Assembly (NCBI RefSeq): GCF_016902345.1
Contig: NZ_JACJLR010000004.1
Span: forward strand, 62,001 to 126,000
From: Mediterraneibacter glycyrrhizinilyticus
Lineage (GTDB): Bacteria > Bacillota > Clostridia > Lachnospirales > Lachnospiraceae
DNA: 64,000 nt
Reading direction: 5' to 3'
Positions 1 to 8,547 of the stretch are shown piece after piece. The first letter of the stretch is position 1. Each line of letters begins with the position of its first letter. The notes beneath the pieces were generated by a model. The model ran no database searches. It saw only the letters and a program-made list of their open reading frames with translations, and was not told the origin of the DNA. Position numbers and translations under genes: made by a program.

Positions 1-405
1 AATCTTAGCATCTTTTAATGCCTCTACAGTATAAGTAGTTATTGTATCAACTCCATATTTACTGCACATTTCTTTAAAAGCCTGCTTATTTGTCAATTGA
101 AAAAACTGTTCAGCATTTCCATAGCGAGGAACTGAAAGTTTTTCACAGATTTTCTGATATGGAATCTGACATGCGTCAAGAGATGTGTTAATTACACCGT
201 CAATTTTTTCTTCCCGGCAATAATCTACAATAGTATCCACGTCTTTTACATCATACATCAAACTCACATCAGCCATTTTTTTTGCCGGTGAATTATTCAG
301 ATAATCTGTCACAAAAACTTTTAGCCCCAGTTCATGTGCAGCCTCAACCACCTTACAGTGTTGAGATGCACCCCCTAAAACCAACAACTTCTTTCCCGTA
401 AGCAT
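1..405 (-). CDS. ATP-grasp family enzyme, N-terminal part (gene runs off the window)
   Basis: About 135 N-terminal residues are visible. The ATG at 403-405 follows an AGGTGG ribosome site. The protein opens with MLTGKKLLVLGGASQHCKVV, a Rossmann-like nucleotide-binding start, then reads KVFVTDY, KKMADVSLMYDVKDVDTIVDYC and KIDGVINTSLD. This is the preATP-grasp layout of carbamoyl-phosphate-synthase-like and amino-acid ligases. The ATP-binding core and active site lie beyond the window edge, so the substrate cannot be read. It is the last visible gene of the AT-rich polysaccharide module, 35 bases after a sugar transferase and downstream of a DegT aminotransferase. In such loci these ligases often attach an amino acid or acid to an amino sugar; that role is inference here. 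Confidence 0.75.
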   Translation of the reverse strand, partial: MLTGKKLLVLGGASQHCKVVEAAHELGLKVFVTDYLNNSPAKKMADVSLMYDVKDVDTIVDYCREEKIDGVINTSLDACQIPYQKICEKLSVPRYGNAEQFFQLTNKQAFKEMCSKYGVDTITTYTVEALKDAKI

Positions 406-440
406 ATTTTCCCACCTCTGTTCCTGACTGCGATCTAATT

Positions 441-1277
441 CTATTTATAACGGTCCCTTATCGCTTCCTCCATACTGCCGTAATTATGCGTATTTAGAAA
501 GCTTTCTACATACTTTTCCGGAACCGCTTTTGTATAAATTACATTTCCCTCTTCGTCATATCCCATCAAACCACCGTTCCCGGCTGTTGAACGTGTTGAT
601 GTACTTTTATGATCCAATGCCACTTCCAGGACACGAAACATTAAGCGGACATCTAACAGAAAGCTGCAATTCTCCGCATACCAAACATAATTATCCAATC
701 GTTCCTGCCATGACAGGGCATGGTCAACCTTCTCTAAAGTCGGACACTCCAATCCCGGACGTATCTTATATATGGTCTTATGATAATCATTTAATCTGTC
801 TGCATAATAATCCAGCAATGGTCTCGGTCCGATCAGACTCATATCGCCTTTGAAAATTGAAACAAAATTTAAGAGTTCGTCCAGAGAAGTTTTTCTGACA
901 AACTTTCCCCATTTTGTCACACGCTGAGAAGATGGCAGAAGCTCCCCATTGGCGTCTGTAGTGTTCCTCATATTTCTAAACTTATAAATCGTAAAAACTT
1001 TATTATCTTTTCCAATTCTCTGCTGTTTAAAAATAATCGGTGTCCCCACATCGAAAAAAGTTACAATTGCCAGCACAAGATTCACCGGGGAAGTTATCAC
1101 AAGTGCAAAAAATGAAACTATAATATCAATCCATCTTTTCCCATAACGTGTATAAAATGAATCCCTTAATTTTACCGGACGCACTTTCTGGTTGACCTGT
1201 TCCAATGTATCTTCTTTGATATATCCTGCTATTTCGATTTTCTGCGATAGCGATAATTCGTCTATATTTATCAACAT
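441..1277 (-). CDS. Priming sugar transferase (undecaprenyl-phosphate sugar phosphotransferase family)
   Basis: 278 aa. The family transfers a sugar-1-phosphate from a UDP-sugar to undecaprenyl phosphate at the inner membrane face, starting a polysaccharide repeat. One membrane segment lies at about residues 50-72. The catalytic core follows: FKQQRIGKDNKVFTIYKFRN, the SLDELLN stretch and the GPRPLLDYY motif. About 60 extra C-terminal residues (STSTRSTAGNGGLMGYDEEG onwards) lie beyond the usual core; their role is unknown. The stop is 3 bases before the upstream acyltransferase ends its spacing, so the two are co-transcribed. It is the second priming enzyme in the window (compare 5956-6636), and its AT-rich composition differs from that one. 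The sugar is not predictable. Confidence 0.88.
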   Translation of the reverse strand: MLINIDELSLSQKIEIAGYIKEDTLEQVNQKVRPVKLRDSFYTRYGKRWIDIIVSFFALVITSPVNLVLAIVTFFDVGTPIIFKQQRIGKDNKVFTIYKFRNMRNTTDANGELLPSSQRVTKWGKFVRKTSLDELLNFVSIFKGDMSLIGPRPLLDYYADRLNDYHKTIYKIRPGLECPTLEKVDHALSWQERLDNYVWYAENCSFLLDVRLMFRVLEVALDHKSTSTRSTAGNGGLMGYDEEGNVIYTKAVPEKYVESFLNTHNYGSMEEAIRDRYK

Positions 1278-1280
1278 TAT

Positions 1281-2333
1281 TTATCCCTGTCTCTTTCTTT
1301 TGATATATATAGTTTTTCTCACTTTTCTGTCAACATACGAATAAAGCTGAGCCAAGCCAACAGATACTCCAAAAACTACAAACAGCAGAACCACTGAATT
1401 GTTTATATCCATTCTGCTAAACTCATAGTTTACTATATTCCTGACATGAATATGAATCAAAAACAATTCAAAACTAATATTCCCAATATATATCAACAAT
1501 TTATTTTCATATACAAGAGTTCTGATCAGAGCGCCAAACCGGTTGAAACACATAAATAATATAATCAGTCCCAAACTTAACGGTGTTCGCAAATAAATGT
1601 GATACCATGGCATATCTGTTATAGATAACGAGACAATGTAAAATAAGAAAGTCCCCCAAACAACACCGCTTAGAATAGCATATGCCATTTTTGTATTTTC
1701 AATAGTCTCTTTGATTGTATTAATATTAACCCCCAGCATCATTCCCAGGAAATAATCTGTTGTTCTAAAGAAGGGATTAATATAGCTCATCCATTGAAAA
1801 TTGTCGCTGGTATGCCAGTAAAAGATCCACACTGCTCTGAAAAGAATGATCAGGACAAAGGCAAAAAGTGTGTATCTTTTCCCTATTTTCTTTAGAAGCT
1901 TTAAAAGTAACGGTGTTAGTAATGCAAATATCCATATCAATGTAAGATACCATGTCACACCTCCAAGAGAATAATACACATCACGCACAGGAATAAAACT
2001 TTTTAACATAGTTATGTTCAAAAATATAACTGTACCTGACGTTTCTATTCCATGAAGATGATCAAAAAGCAGCCTCACACATAACATAACGATATGTAGT
2101 GGGAAAATTTTAGAAACTCTCTTTAGCATATATGGCACTGCTTTTAAATCGCTTCTCAAGTCTTCATAACCATATCCCAGCGTAACAACAAAGCCTGATA
2201 AAACCACAAAAATGGACACGCCTGTTCCGCCCCATGCACTCGAAAAAAAGTCAATAAACGTACAGTGGGAACAGAAAATTAGCAGAAACCCAATTCCTCT
2301 TAATGACTGAAGTGACTGAATTCTTTTAGTCAT
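1281..2333 (-). CDS. Membrane acyltransferase, OafA/Acyl_transf_3 family
   Basis: 350 aa, about ten hydrophobic segments. The N-terminus MTKRIQSLQSLRGIGFLLIF followed by CSH carries the family LRG motif and the early His thought to be catalytic. Next comes GVSIFVVLSGFVVTLGY, the typical second membrane region. Family members O-acetylate or succinylate sugars in exopolysaccharide, O-antigen or peptidoglycan, usually across the membrane. The position between a DegT aminotransferase (8 bases upstream) and a sugar transferase makes modification of the local polysaccharide the likely job. The acyl group and target sugar cannot be read from sequence. Confidence 0.88.
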   Translation of the reverse strand: MTKRIQSLQSLRGIGFLLIFCSHCTFIDFFSSAWGGTGVSIFVVLSGFVVTLGYGYEDLRSDLKAVPYMLKRVSKIFPLHIVMLCVRLLFDHLHGIETSGTVIFLNITMLKSFIPVRDVYYSLGGVTWYLTLIWIFALLTPLLLKLLKKIGKRYTLFAFVLIILFRAVWIFYWHTSDNFQWMSYINPFFRTTDYFLGMMLGVNINTIKETIENTKMAYAILSGVVWGTFLFYIVSLSITDMPWYHIYLRTPLSLGLIILFMCFNRFGALIRTLVYENKLLIYIGNISFELFLIHIHVRNIVNYEFSRMDINNSVVLLFVVFGVSVGLAQLYSYVDRKVRKTIYIKRKRQG

Positions 2334-2341
2334 AGTTCAGC

Positions 2342-3436
2342 TCATCTCAGAATGGAGTCGCAAATGCGATCAACATCCTCAACAGTCATATCAGCATACA
2401 TAGGCAGTGTCAGGACACACTCTGCAGCATGGGCAGCCACCGGCACCTCTGCCGCACCATATTCTTTTTCATAGCACGCCGCTTTGTTGACTATTGGATA
2501 AAAATATTTCCGCGCAAAGATATTCTCAGACTCCAGCTTTGCCTTAACCTCGTCTCTATTTTCTTTATATCCGTCAAAAATCACTGGAAAATAAGCATAA
2601 TTCCATTCCAAATCAGAAGGGATCTCGATTGTTTTGATTCCCTTAATTCCGCTCAGTCGCTCGAAATATCTTTCACCAGCTTTTTTTCGTTTTGCAAGTT
2701 CTTCATCAAAATGTCTCAGGTTACATATTCCCATAACCGCTTCAAACTCGTTCATACGAGCATTTGTCCCAACATAATCAATGTCTTCCTGAGAAGTAAA
2801 GCCAAAATTAACAAGTTTTGACATAGCCTTAAAGCGCTCTTTGTCTCTATAAGTGACAATTCCTCCCTCGATTGTGTGGAACACTTTCGTGGCATGTGTA
2901 CTGAACATTGCAGCATCTCCAAAATTCGCAGCGCTGACACCGTCCTTTTTTACACCAAATGCATGTGCGGCGTCATAAATCACCACCAGATTATGTTTTT
3001 TTGCTATCTTTTCAATTGCCTCAACATCGCATAAAAAGCCATAGACATGTGTAGCAACAATTGCAACCGTTTTCTCCGTGATCAGATTTTCAATCAATTC
3101 AGGATTAATGGTATAATTGTCCTCTTTAACATCACAAAATACGGGTGTTAATCCATTTCTCACAATTGAGTGAGTCGTACTGCAGTGAGTATACGGAGTA
3201 GTGATGACCTCTCCTTCTAAATACAGTGCATTCAACGCCACTTCCAGCGCAACATGTCCATTGGCAAACAAATATAAATTATCTGTCCCAAGATATTCTT
3301 TGAGCATATCTTCAAATTTTATTGATGCTTCCCCTCGATTGGACAGCCATCTGCTTGTCCATACGGGCTGCAATTCTTCAATAAACTCCTCATACGGCGG
3401 CATAGAAGACTGGGTGACATTAATTCTTTTTTTCAT
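2342..3436 (-). CDS. DegT/DnrJ/EryC1/StrS-family PLP aminotransferase
   Basis: 364 aa, near normal family length. Family enzymes transfer an amino group to a nucleotide-linked keto-sugar, or act as dehydrases. The PLP lysine is in MFSTHATKVFHTIEGG, the nucleotide/PLP loop in NLYLFANGHVALEVALN, and the Asp contact in VVIYDAAHAFGV. Short spacing to the acyltransferase indicates one operon. Together with the downstream ATP-grasp protein it fits synthesis of a modified amino sugar. A second, diverged DegT enzyme is at 12962-14170, so the locus may make two amino sugars. Product stereochemistry is unknown. Confidence 0.9.
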   Translation of the reverse strand: MKKRINVTQSSMPPYEEFIEELQPVWTSRWLSNRGEASIKFEDMLKEYLGTDNLYLFANGHVALEVALNALYLEGEVITTPYTHCSTTHSIVRNGLTPVFCDVKEDNYTINPELIENLITEKTVAIVATHVYGFLCDVEAIEKIAKKHNLVVIYDAAHAFGVKKDGVSAANFGDAAMFSTHATKVFHTIEGGIVTYRDKERFKAMSKLVNFGFTSQEDIDYVGTNARMNEFEAVMGICNLRHFDEELAKRKKAGERYFERLSGIKGIKTIEIPSDLEWNYAYFPVIFDGYKENRDEVKAKLESENIFARKYFYPIVNKAACYEKEYGAAEVPVAAHAAECVLTLPMYADMTVEDVDRICDSILR

Positions 3437-3493
3437 AAGTGTTAACTCTCCTTTTTCCTTTAGTAATTACCCTTTTTACTATATAGTATAAAT

Positions 3494-4789
3494 TTATTTT
3501 TTTGTCAGATAATTCCTGGTTTCCTTTGTTTTTCTAGCTTCAGCGCCTAAAGCAAACGGCAAGATCAGAAGAATATTGTAATGGATTTCAAAAAGATGAT
3601 GTTCCATAACAGAGTGAAGGCAAACCAGCACAACCATCCCCATAATTAACAGATTATGATAATTTCTCAGCATCAGAAATGTAATCAATACCAACACTGC
3701 TGCGAAAACCAACAATCCAAACCTCATTAAAATATTAATATATGAGCAGTCGATAAACGTATAGTCTGCCGGTCTTTGAGTCGAGCCCCCGTTCCCCCAC
3801 ATTTCAATATACTGACCATACATCTGCACATCGTACAAGTCAAAGGTTTTCTTTCCGTATTTCAACCTCTGACTTGTCACGCTGTTTAATGTCCTCATCA
3901 GCGGGTTGTCAGGATCATAAAACCGGCACAGCAAAATCATTGTTCCACCGAATACATATGGCACAACAATGCAGCCTCTGCGAATCCATTTTCTTACCCA
4001 GATCCGAATAGAAGAGCTAACATGGATCTTTTTCTGCATTTTCAGGGAAAATACAACACACACGACCAAAAAAATGCAGATCACACTGCATCGGGCATCA
4101 CAGAATTTTTTTAAAAAAGCTGCCAGTAAAACCATTATTCCTAATTCAAGAAAAGATGTTTTCATCTGCCGGATCAATACCCAGGCAACAATCGCAAAAA
4201 AAATCTGCGCAGCGAAATCTGTAGGATATATAAATCCAAAAGACTCTCTTATTCTTCCATGCTGGTTATAAATCAAATCCTCAATCAAACCAAACTGGCT
4301 TCCCGCAATCGTAGCCAGAATAAGGGGTATCTTTACCCCCAGATAGGTCTGAAGAATAAGATGCCAACGCACATTCCTCGCCCCCAGTATTAGCAATGCA
4401 GTATCAAACACCTCAACATAGCCAGTATACTGAGCGGAAAGAATAAAAGTCAGAAGTATAAGAAAAAAAAGGATGCTTTCGCTTTTTTTAAACGTATACT
4501 TGTCTTCAAACGCATACTTAAAAATAACAAAAATTATCAGCAGCGTATGGATATAATTATAATTTAACCTTGGCCATTCACCAGGGTATTGTATTGTCTG
4601 CGGAAAATAATGCAATAAAAATAATGAAAGAATGACCAAGTAAAGATATTCCCAGAATACTGGAGATAAAACAATACCTTTAAGATATTTATTTGCAGTG
4701 TTATAAACACTGTAAACGCAATCTCTAATTTTCCAGCTTCTCATTTTATATTCCTTTATCATTTTTCTCAAAATTGATAAATGTGACAC
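3494..4789 (-). CDS. O-antigen polymerase/ligase-like membrane protein (Wzy type)
   Basis: 431 aa, roughly ten to twelve hydrophobic segments, AT-rich. It starts with a basic cytoplasmic tail (MSHLSILRKMIKEYKMRSWK), has clustered membrane spans, and one long extracytoplasmic loop at about 285-345 holding FYDPDNPLMRTLNSVTSQRL and YGQYIEMWGNGGSTQRPADY. That topology, plus a poorly conserved sequence, is typical of Wzy polymerases, but no diagnostic motif proves it. It is the first gene of the AT-rich module. A Wzy-type enzyme beside an ABC exporter is not the usual pairing, because ABC-exported chains are finished in the cytoplasm. It may serve a different polymer. Confidence 0.62.
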   Translation of the reverse strand: MSHLSILRKMIKEYKMRSWKIRDCVYSVYNTANKYLKGIVLSPVFWEYLYLVILSLFLLHYFPQTIQYPGEWPRLNYNYIHTLLIIFVIFKYAFEDKYTFKKSESILFFLILLTFILSAQYTGYVEVFDTALLILGARNVRWHLILQTYLGVKIPLILATIAGSQFGLIEDLIYNQHGRIRESFGFIYPTDFAAQIFFAIVAWVLIRQMKTSFLELGIMVLLAAFLKKFCDARCSVICIFLVVCVVFSLKMQKKIHVSSSIRIWVRKWIRRGCIVVPYVFGGTMILLCRFYDPDNPLMRTLNSVTSQRLKYGKKTFDLYDVQMYGQYIEMWGNGGSTQRPADYTFIDCSYINILMRFGLLVFAAVLVLITFLMLRNYHNLLIMGMVVLVCLHSVMEHHLFEIHYNILLILPFALGAEARKTKETRNYLTKK

Positions 4790-4837
4790 AAAATAGTTGC
4801 TTCATATATCTCGTAATATTCTATCATACTTTTCTCT

Positions 4838-4855
4838 AAATATCTATAGATATTT
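4838..4855. repeat. 18-bp perfect palindrome at the base-composition boundary
   Basis: AAATATCTA followed directly by TAGATATTT forms an uninterrupted inverted repeat, about 50 bases upstream of the Wzy-like gene. It sits in the 112-base gap where AT-rich sequence changes to GC-rich. It could be an operator or a recombination scar; nothing in the sequence decides. Confidence 0.5.
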
Positions 4856-4901
4856 CTTCGGTGCACCTCAGGTAATCACTGGACTTTTTGGCACATATTT
4901 T

Positions 4902-5921
4902 TCATTCTCTATCCTCTTTTTCTCCCGCCTTCCAAAACGGCAGTCTCACCACCCCCGCCAGGCTCCCCGCCCCATAGCTCACATGCAGGAGCAGGAACAA
5001 AAACGGCAGTGCGAGCTGGCTGATATGCTTCTCCTTCTTATGCACTGCTGCCGCCGACATCGCTGCGGCCCCCAGGCCGTAGGCAGACCAAAGCAGTTTT
5101 GCAGGCAGCTTCCTGCCGAACCGTGCGAGCACTGTGGTCCCGATGATCGAAGAGACAAACGCAAGTGGGACAAAATGATAAACTGACAGACACTGCGGAC
5201 ACACTTTCGCAGTCAGGACGACCCAGTATCCGTTTCCCGCCTTCTGTTTCATCATCTTTCCAAGCGAACCCCTGATATACTGGTAAGACTGTATGGATGG
5301 ATCATAGCAGAACCGGTATCCCAGCCTGCTCATCCGGTAATGCATCTCGTTGTCCTCCGTCCTTCCCAGGTCCTCGTTGAACTCTCCCGCCTTCTCAAAC
5401 ACTTCCCTGCGGTAGGCCGCATGGAACATGGACTTCACATATTTCCTCCCGCTCTTGCGGCGAAAATCAGCGATCCCGCTTCCGAACATGGACTCTTCCG
5501 CCAGCAGAAGGGTTCTCTGCCACGGAGTATCCTTCGACGGCATGCAGGGGCGCGGGCCTCCTGTGATATATTCTCCCTCTTCCTGCAGCTCCACGTTCCG
5601 GCGCACAAAATCTTCCGGGATCCGTGCATGGGCATCCACCTTCAGGATGATGTCCCCCCGGACAAGTTTCAGGGCAACATTCCACCCCGGCGCCAGCCTT
5701 CTCTTTTTATTATCCGCGACAACGATGCGGCTGTAGCTTTCTTTCTGCGTTTCCTCAAACTCTTTCATGACCGCTTTTGTACGGTCCGTCGAATCCCCGT
5801 CCACAAGGATCACTTCTATCTGTTTCTTCGGATAGTCCTGCGCTGCCAGATCTCCAAGGAGCTGGGGAAGCGCTTCCGCTTCATTGTAGGCGATCACGCA
5901 GAACGAAACTGTCATTCCCAT
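4902..5921 (-). CDS. Family 2 glycosyltransferase, ExoA-like, membrane-anchored
   Basis: 339 aa. The GT-A fold is clear: VSFCVIAYNEAEALPQLLGD at the start, the VDGDSTDRT nucleotide-binding stretch, the ILKVDAHARIPEDFV DxD-type motif, and RTEDNEMHYRMSRLGYR in the acceptor region. The last third has two or three hydrophobic segments (VYHFVPLAFVSSIIGTTVLA, then LPFLFLLLHVSYGAGSLAGV), as in ExoA-type enzymes that act on lipid-linked chains at the inner membrane face. GC content is high, like the genes to its right and unlike those to its left. The donor sugar is unknown. Confidence 0.87.
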   Translation of the reverse strand: MGMTVSFCVIAYNEAEALPQLLGDLAAQDYPKKQIEVILVDGDSTDRTKAVMKEFEETQKESYSRIVVADNKKRRLAPGWNVALKLVRGDIILKVDAHARIPEDFVRRNVELQEEGEYITGGPRPCMPSKDTPWQRTLLLAEESMFGSGIADFRRKSGRKYVKSMFHAAYRREVFEKAGEFNEDLGRTEDNEMHYRMSRLGYRFCYDPSIQSYQYIRGSLGKMMKQKAGNGYWVVLTAKVCPQCLSVYHFVPLAFVSSIIGTTVLARFGRKLPAKLLWSAYGLGAAAMSAAAVHKKEKHISQLALPFLFLLLHVSYGAGSLAGVVRLPFWKAGEKEDRE

Positions 5922-5955
5922 CCCGGCCTGTTCTCCTTATCCTGTTATTCTCTCT

Positions 5956-6636
5956 TTATCTCAAAACCGCAAAAACGGTCCGCACCATGGTCATGATCTC
6001 GCGTCCCAGGCTGAAACCGCTGATATCCTCGAGATTGTATTTCATTTTCCCGGGCAGCACCTGGTCAATGTATACCTTGTCTACATCTTCCGCATTTTCC
6101 AAAAGCTCTCCCTCGTCTTTGTAGCAGATGCTCGCCCTGGAAGTGATTCCCGCAGGGAGGAGCAGTGTTGCGCGCATCTCCTCTGTATAACATTTTACAT
6201 ATTTCACCACTTCAGGCCTTGTCCCCACGAAGGACATATCTCCCATAAGAACGTTGACGAGCTGGGGCAGTTCGTCCAGTCGGAACCTGCGGAGCACACT
6301 GCCCACTCCGGTCACACGGCTGTCTCCGCTTATCGTGACCTGGCTGCCCAGTTTCTCGGCATCCTGGACCATAGTGCGGAATTTGAGGATCTGGAAACAT
6401 CTTCCGTACTGGGTGACCCGTTTCTGTTTAAAGAAAACCGGCCCCTCAGAGTCTTTTTTTATCGCAATGGCGATCAGGACAAACACCGGCGACAGGATTC
6501 CCAGCAGGATGGACGCCGTCACCACATCCATAGCTCTTTTGATCTTCAGCTCAGTCTGGTGCCGGCTGAGTCTGTCATAGTACGGCTTTATGGAAGCCTT
6601 TCTCATAGCTTCCGGCAATTCTTCCCATTTTCTCAT
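5956..6636 (-). CDS. Priming sugar transferase (exopolysaccharide sugar phosphotransferase)
   Basis: 226 aa. One N-terminal membrane segment at about 36-58 (MDVVTASILLGILSPVFVLI), then the catalytic core with FFKQKRVTQYGRCFQILKFR, RRFRLDELPQLVNVLMGDMS and FVGTRPEVVKYV. It transfers a phosphosugar to undecaprenyl phosphate. It belongs to the GC-rich part of the locus. With the AT-rich homologue at 441-1277 this gives two initiating enzymes, so the locus probably starts two different repeat units, or one enzyme came with an imported cassette. Confidence 0.9.
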   Translation of the reverse strand: MRKWEELPEAMRKASIKPYYDRLSRHQTELKIKRAMDVVTASILLGILSPVFVLIAIAIKKDSEGPVFFKQKRVTQYGRCFQILKFRTMVQDAEKLGSQVTISGDSRVTGVGSVLRRFRLDELPQLVNVLMGDMSFVGTRPEVVKYVKCYTEEMRATLLLPAGITSRASICYKDEGELLENAEDVDKVYIDQVLPGKMKYNLEDISGFSLGREIMTMVRTVFAVLR

Positions 6637-6683
6637 ACTGTCGCCCCTTTCTTTCCTCTTCCGGACGCCCGGAATCCTTTTGC

Positions 6684-8534
6684 TTATCCTTGGTTCTCTT
6701 CCTGACGATATTTGTCCAATTCCAGATACTTTTTCCAGAAATCATAGGATGTCAGATACTTTCTCCTGTTGTAATACGCTCTGTCCACCGCTTTATGCAT
6801 CTTCTTATACTTTCTCACGGTCTGCAGGTAGTAACGAACGACCTCCCTGAACCGTTTCTTGTCCAGGCTGCGTATCTCTCCGGTGTATGCGTACGGATTG
6901 ACGGCGATCACACTGTCCACAAGCGTCTGCCGCTGGGGATTGTAAAACCAGTCGTGAGCGATCGGCGCAGGCCCCTTTCTCAGCCATCTGTGAGGCCAGA
7001 AGAGCTGGCCGTTAAAAGTCAGTTTGTACAGGATCGTATCTTTCAGGCTGCGCGGGTCCTCTGTATAGATGGAATCAATATCCACGCCCAGGTCCTGAAA
7101 CTCTTCCAGATACTTCATCTGTGCATTTCTGGCGGACATTTTTTTCAGGCGCTCCTCACACTTTTCTTCCTCGATAAATGCCGGTCCCTTGAGATAATCA
7201 TTGACGGCATCCACGATCAGTTCCGCCGCATTATAATTGAACCGCAGGATCTCGGTGAGGAACAGTCCTCTCCCCGCGAAACGATTCCAGATCTTCCTCC
7301 TTCGCCCTGACGGATTGCATGCCTCCGCGATCAGGAAGTTCCGGAAGACCTGATAGTATTCCATAAAATAGTTGAATTTCAGCACAAATCCCATATGCCA
7401 GACACAGATTCCGTTCATGGTGATGAATTTAGCGTGGTTGCGAAGGCTGAATTCTGTATCGTCCACACGGATGAACAGAGGAAGCGCAAACCCGTTTCTC
7501 TCGATCACGGACACCGGGATACAGCAGTACCACCATCCCGCATAGGAATCCGCTTTCTTTGTCTTCGCCTCCTCTTTCATCACCATAGCCGCTGTGCTCA
7601 CGATCTTCCCCGGCGTCTTTGAAGGATACTGGCCGCCGTCCGTTCCGATGAATCCGACGTCCTCATGGAACTTGTCCATCTGCTCATAGTACAGCATGGC
7701 GCCGCTGATGAAATACTCTTTGTATTTTTCCTTCACAAGAAGGAGCAGCATGTAAGTTCTCCGAATGCTCTCCGCGAGAACTACGATATCATCGTCCATC
7801 AGAAGGACATGGGTTGCCTTGGGCTTCTGCTCGATGGATTCGATCATCCCTCTGGTGAACCCTCCGGAACCGCCTACATTCTTGCTGCGGTGGTAAAACA
7901 CGTGTGGCCCTTCGATCTCTTCTCTCGTGAGGACTCTTCCATTGTCGTTGTCCACCACATGGAGGTAGGTATTCCTGCCCGCGATGTCATCCACCGCCAG
8001 CAGTTCTTCTTTGATCATCTTCACATTCTTCCGGATAAAGTCTTCTTTCTTAAATGTGGTCGTGGCAATGGAGAGACGCACCTCGTTGAGGTCGCTCTCC
8101 GTGGCTTCTGTGTAGTATCCCCCGCCATAGATCCTGCACTCGCTGAACATCCTCAGCTCGAAGCCCACGAGCGTCTCCTTATTTTCCGGCACTTCGACCA
8201 CGATCTGGGTCTTCTCCGGAAGATCATACTCTTTCATAAAGAGAGGCACTCGCTTCGCGGATTTCTCGATGCGGTGGTATCCGGAAAGCACCAGATCAAA
8301 ATGTCCCTCCACGGTCAGTTTCAGGAAGATTTTTCCCGCTTTCGTATGTTTTCTCCATTTTCTCATGGAGAAGGCATTGAGATATGCGGCGAAATCGCAG
8401 GCGCTCAATCCTGCGAAACAGAGACACTTTTCCTTTCTGTCATACAGTCCTGTGGCGTTCTTATAAAATAAAGTATGATAATCTGTATATTCTTCCTTAT
8501 CCGGGAAGACTAGATTCTGCAGCTTTAATTCCAT
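6684..8534 (-). CDS. GlfT2-like galactofuranosyltransferase-type glycosyltransferase (copy 1)
   Basis: 616 aa. The architecture follows mycobacterial GlfT2: an N-terminal beta-rich domain (about 1-150), a GT-A core with RLSIATTTFKKEDFIRKNVK, NVGGSGGFTRGMIESIE and the metal-binding THVLLMDDDIVV, then YAGWWYCCIPVSVIE, LPLFIRVDDTEFSLR and GICVWHMGF, and a helical C-terminal domain. GlfT2 polymerises UDP-galactofuranose; that donor is inferred from family and not proved. The next gene (8548-10341) is a paralogue with the same motifs. No UDP-galactopyranose mutase (glf) is visible in the window, so the donor must be made elsewhere or be another sugar. Confidence 0.82.
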   Translation of the reverse strand: MELKLQNLVFPDKEEYTDYHTLFYKNATGLYDRKEKCLCFAGLSACDFAAYLNAFSMRKWRKHTKAGKIFLKLTVEGHFDLVLSGYHRIEKSAKRVPLFMKEYDLPEKTQIVVEVPENKETLVGFELRMFSECRIYGGGYYTEATESDLNEVRLSIATTTFKKEDFIRKNVKMIKEELLAVDDIAGRNTYLHVVDNDNGRVLTREEIEGPHVFYHRSKNVGGSGGFTRGMIESIEQKPKATHVLLMDDDIVVLAESIRRTYMLLLLVKEKYKEYFISGAMLYYEQMDKFHEDVGFIGTDGGQYPSKTPGKIVSTAAMVMKEEAKTKKADSYAGWWYCCIPVSVIERNGFALPLFIRVDDTEFSLRNHAKFITMNGICVWHMGFVLKFNYFMEYYQVFRNFLIAEACNPSGRRRKIWNRFAGRGLFLTEILRFNYNAAELIVDAVNDYLKGPAFIEEEKCEERLKKMSARNAQMKYLEEFQDLGVDIDSIYTEDPRSLKDTILYKLTFNGQLFWPHRWLRKGPAPIAHDWFYNPQRQTLVDSVIAVNPYAYTGEIRSLDKKRFREVVRYYLQTVRKYKKMHKAVDRAYYNRRKYLTSYDFWKKYLELDKYRQEENQG

Positions 8535-8547
8535 AACAATTTATCTC

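Noticed and set aside
4797-5186. 129-codon plus-strand frame across the GC boundary
   Set aside because: Mostly antisense to the GT2 gene, without a ribosome site or domain.
7665-8471. 268-codon plus-strand frame over the GlfT2-like gene
   Set aside because: Shadow of the real gene on the other strand, which has full motifs and close operon spacing.
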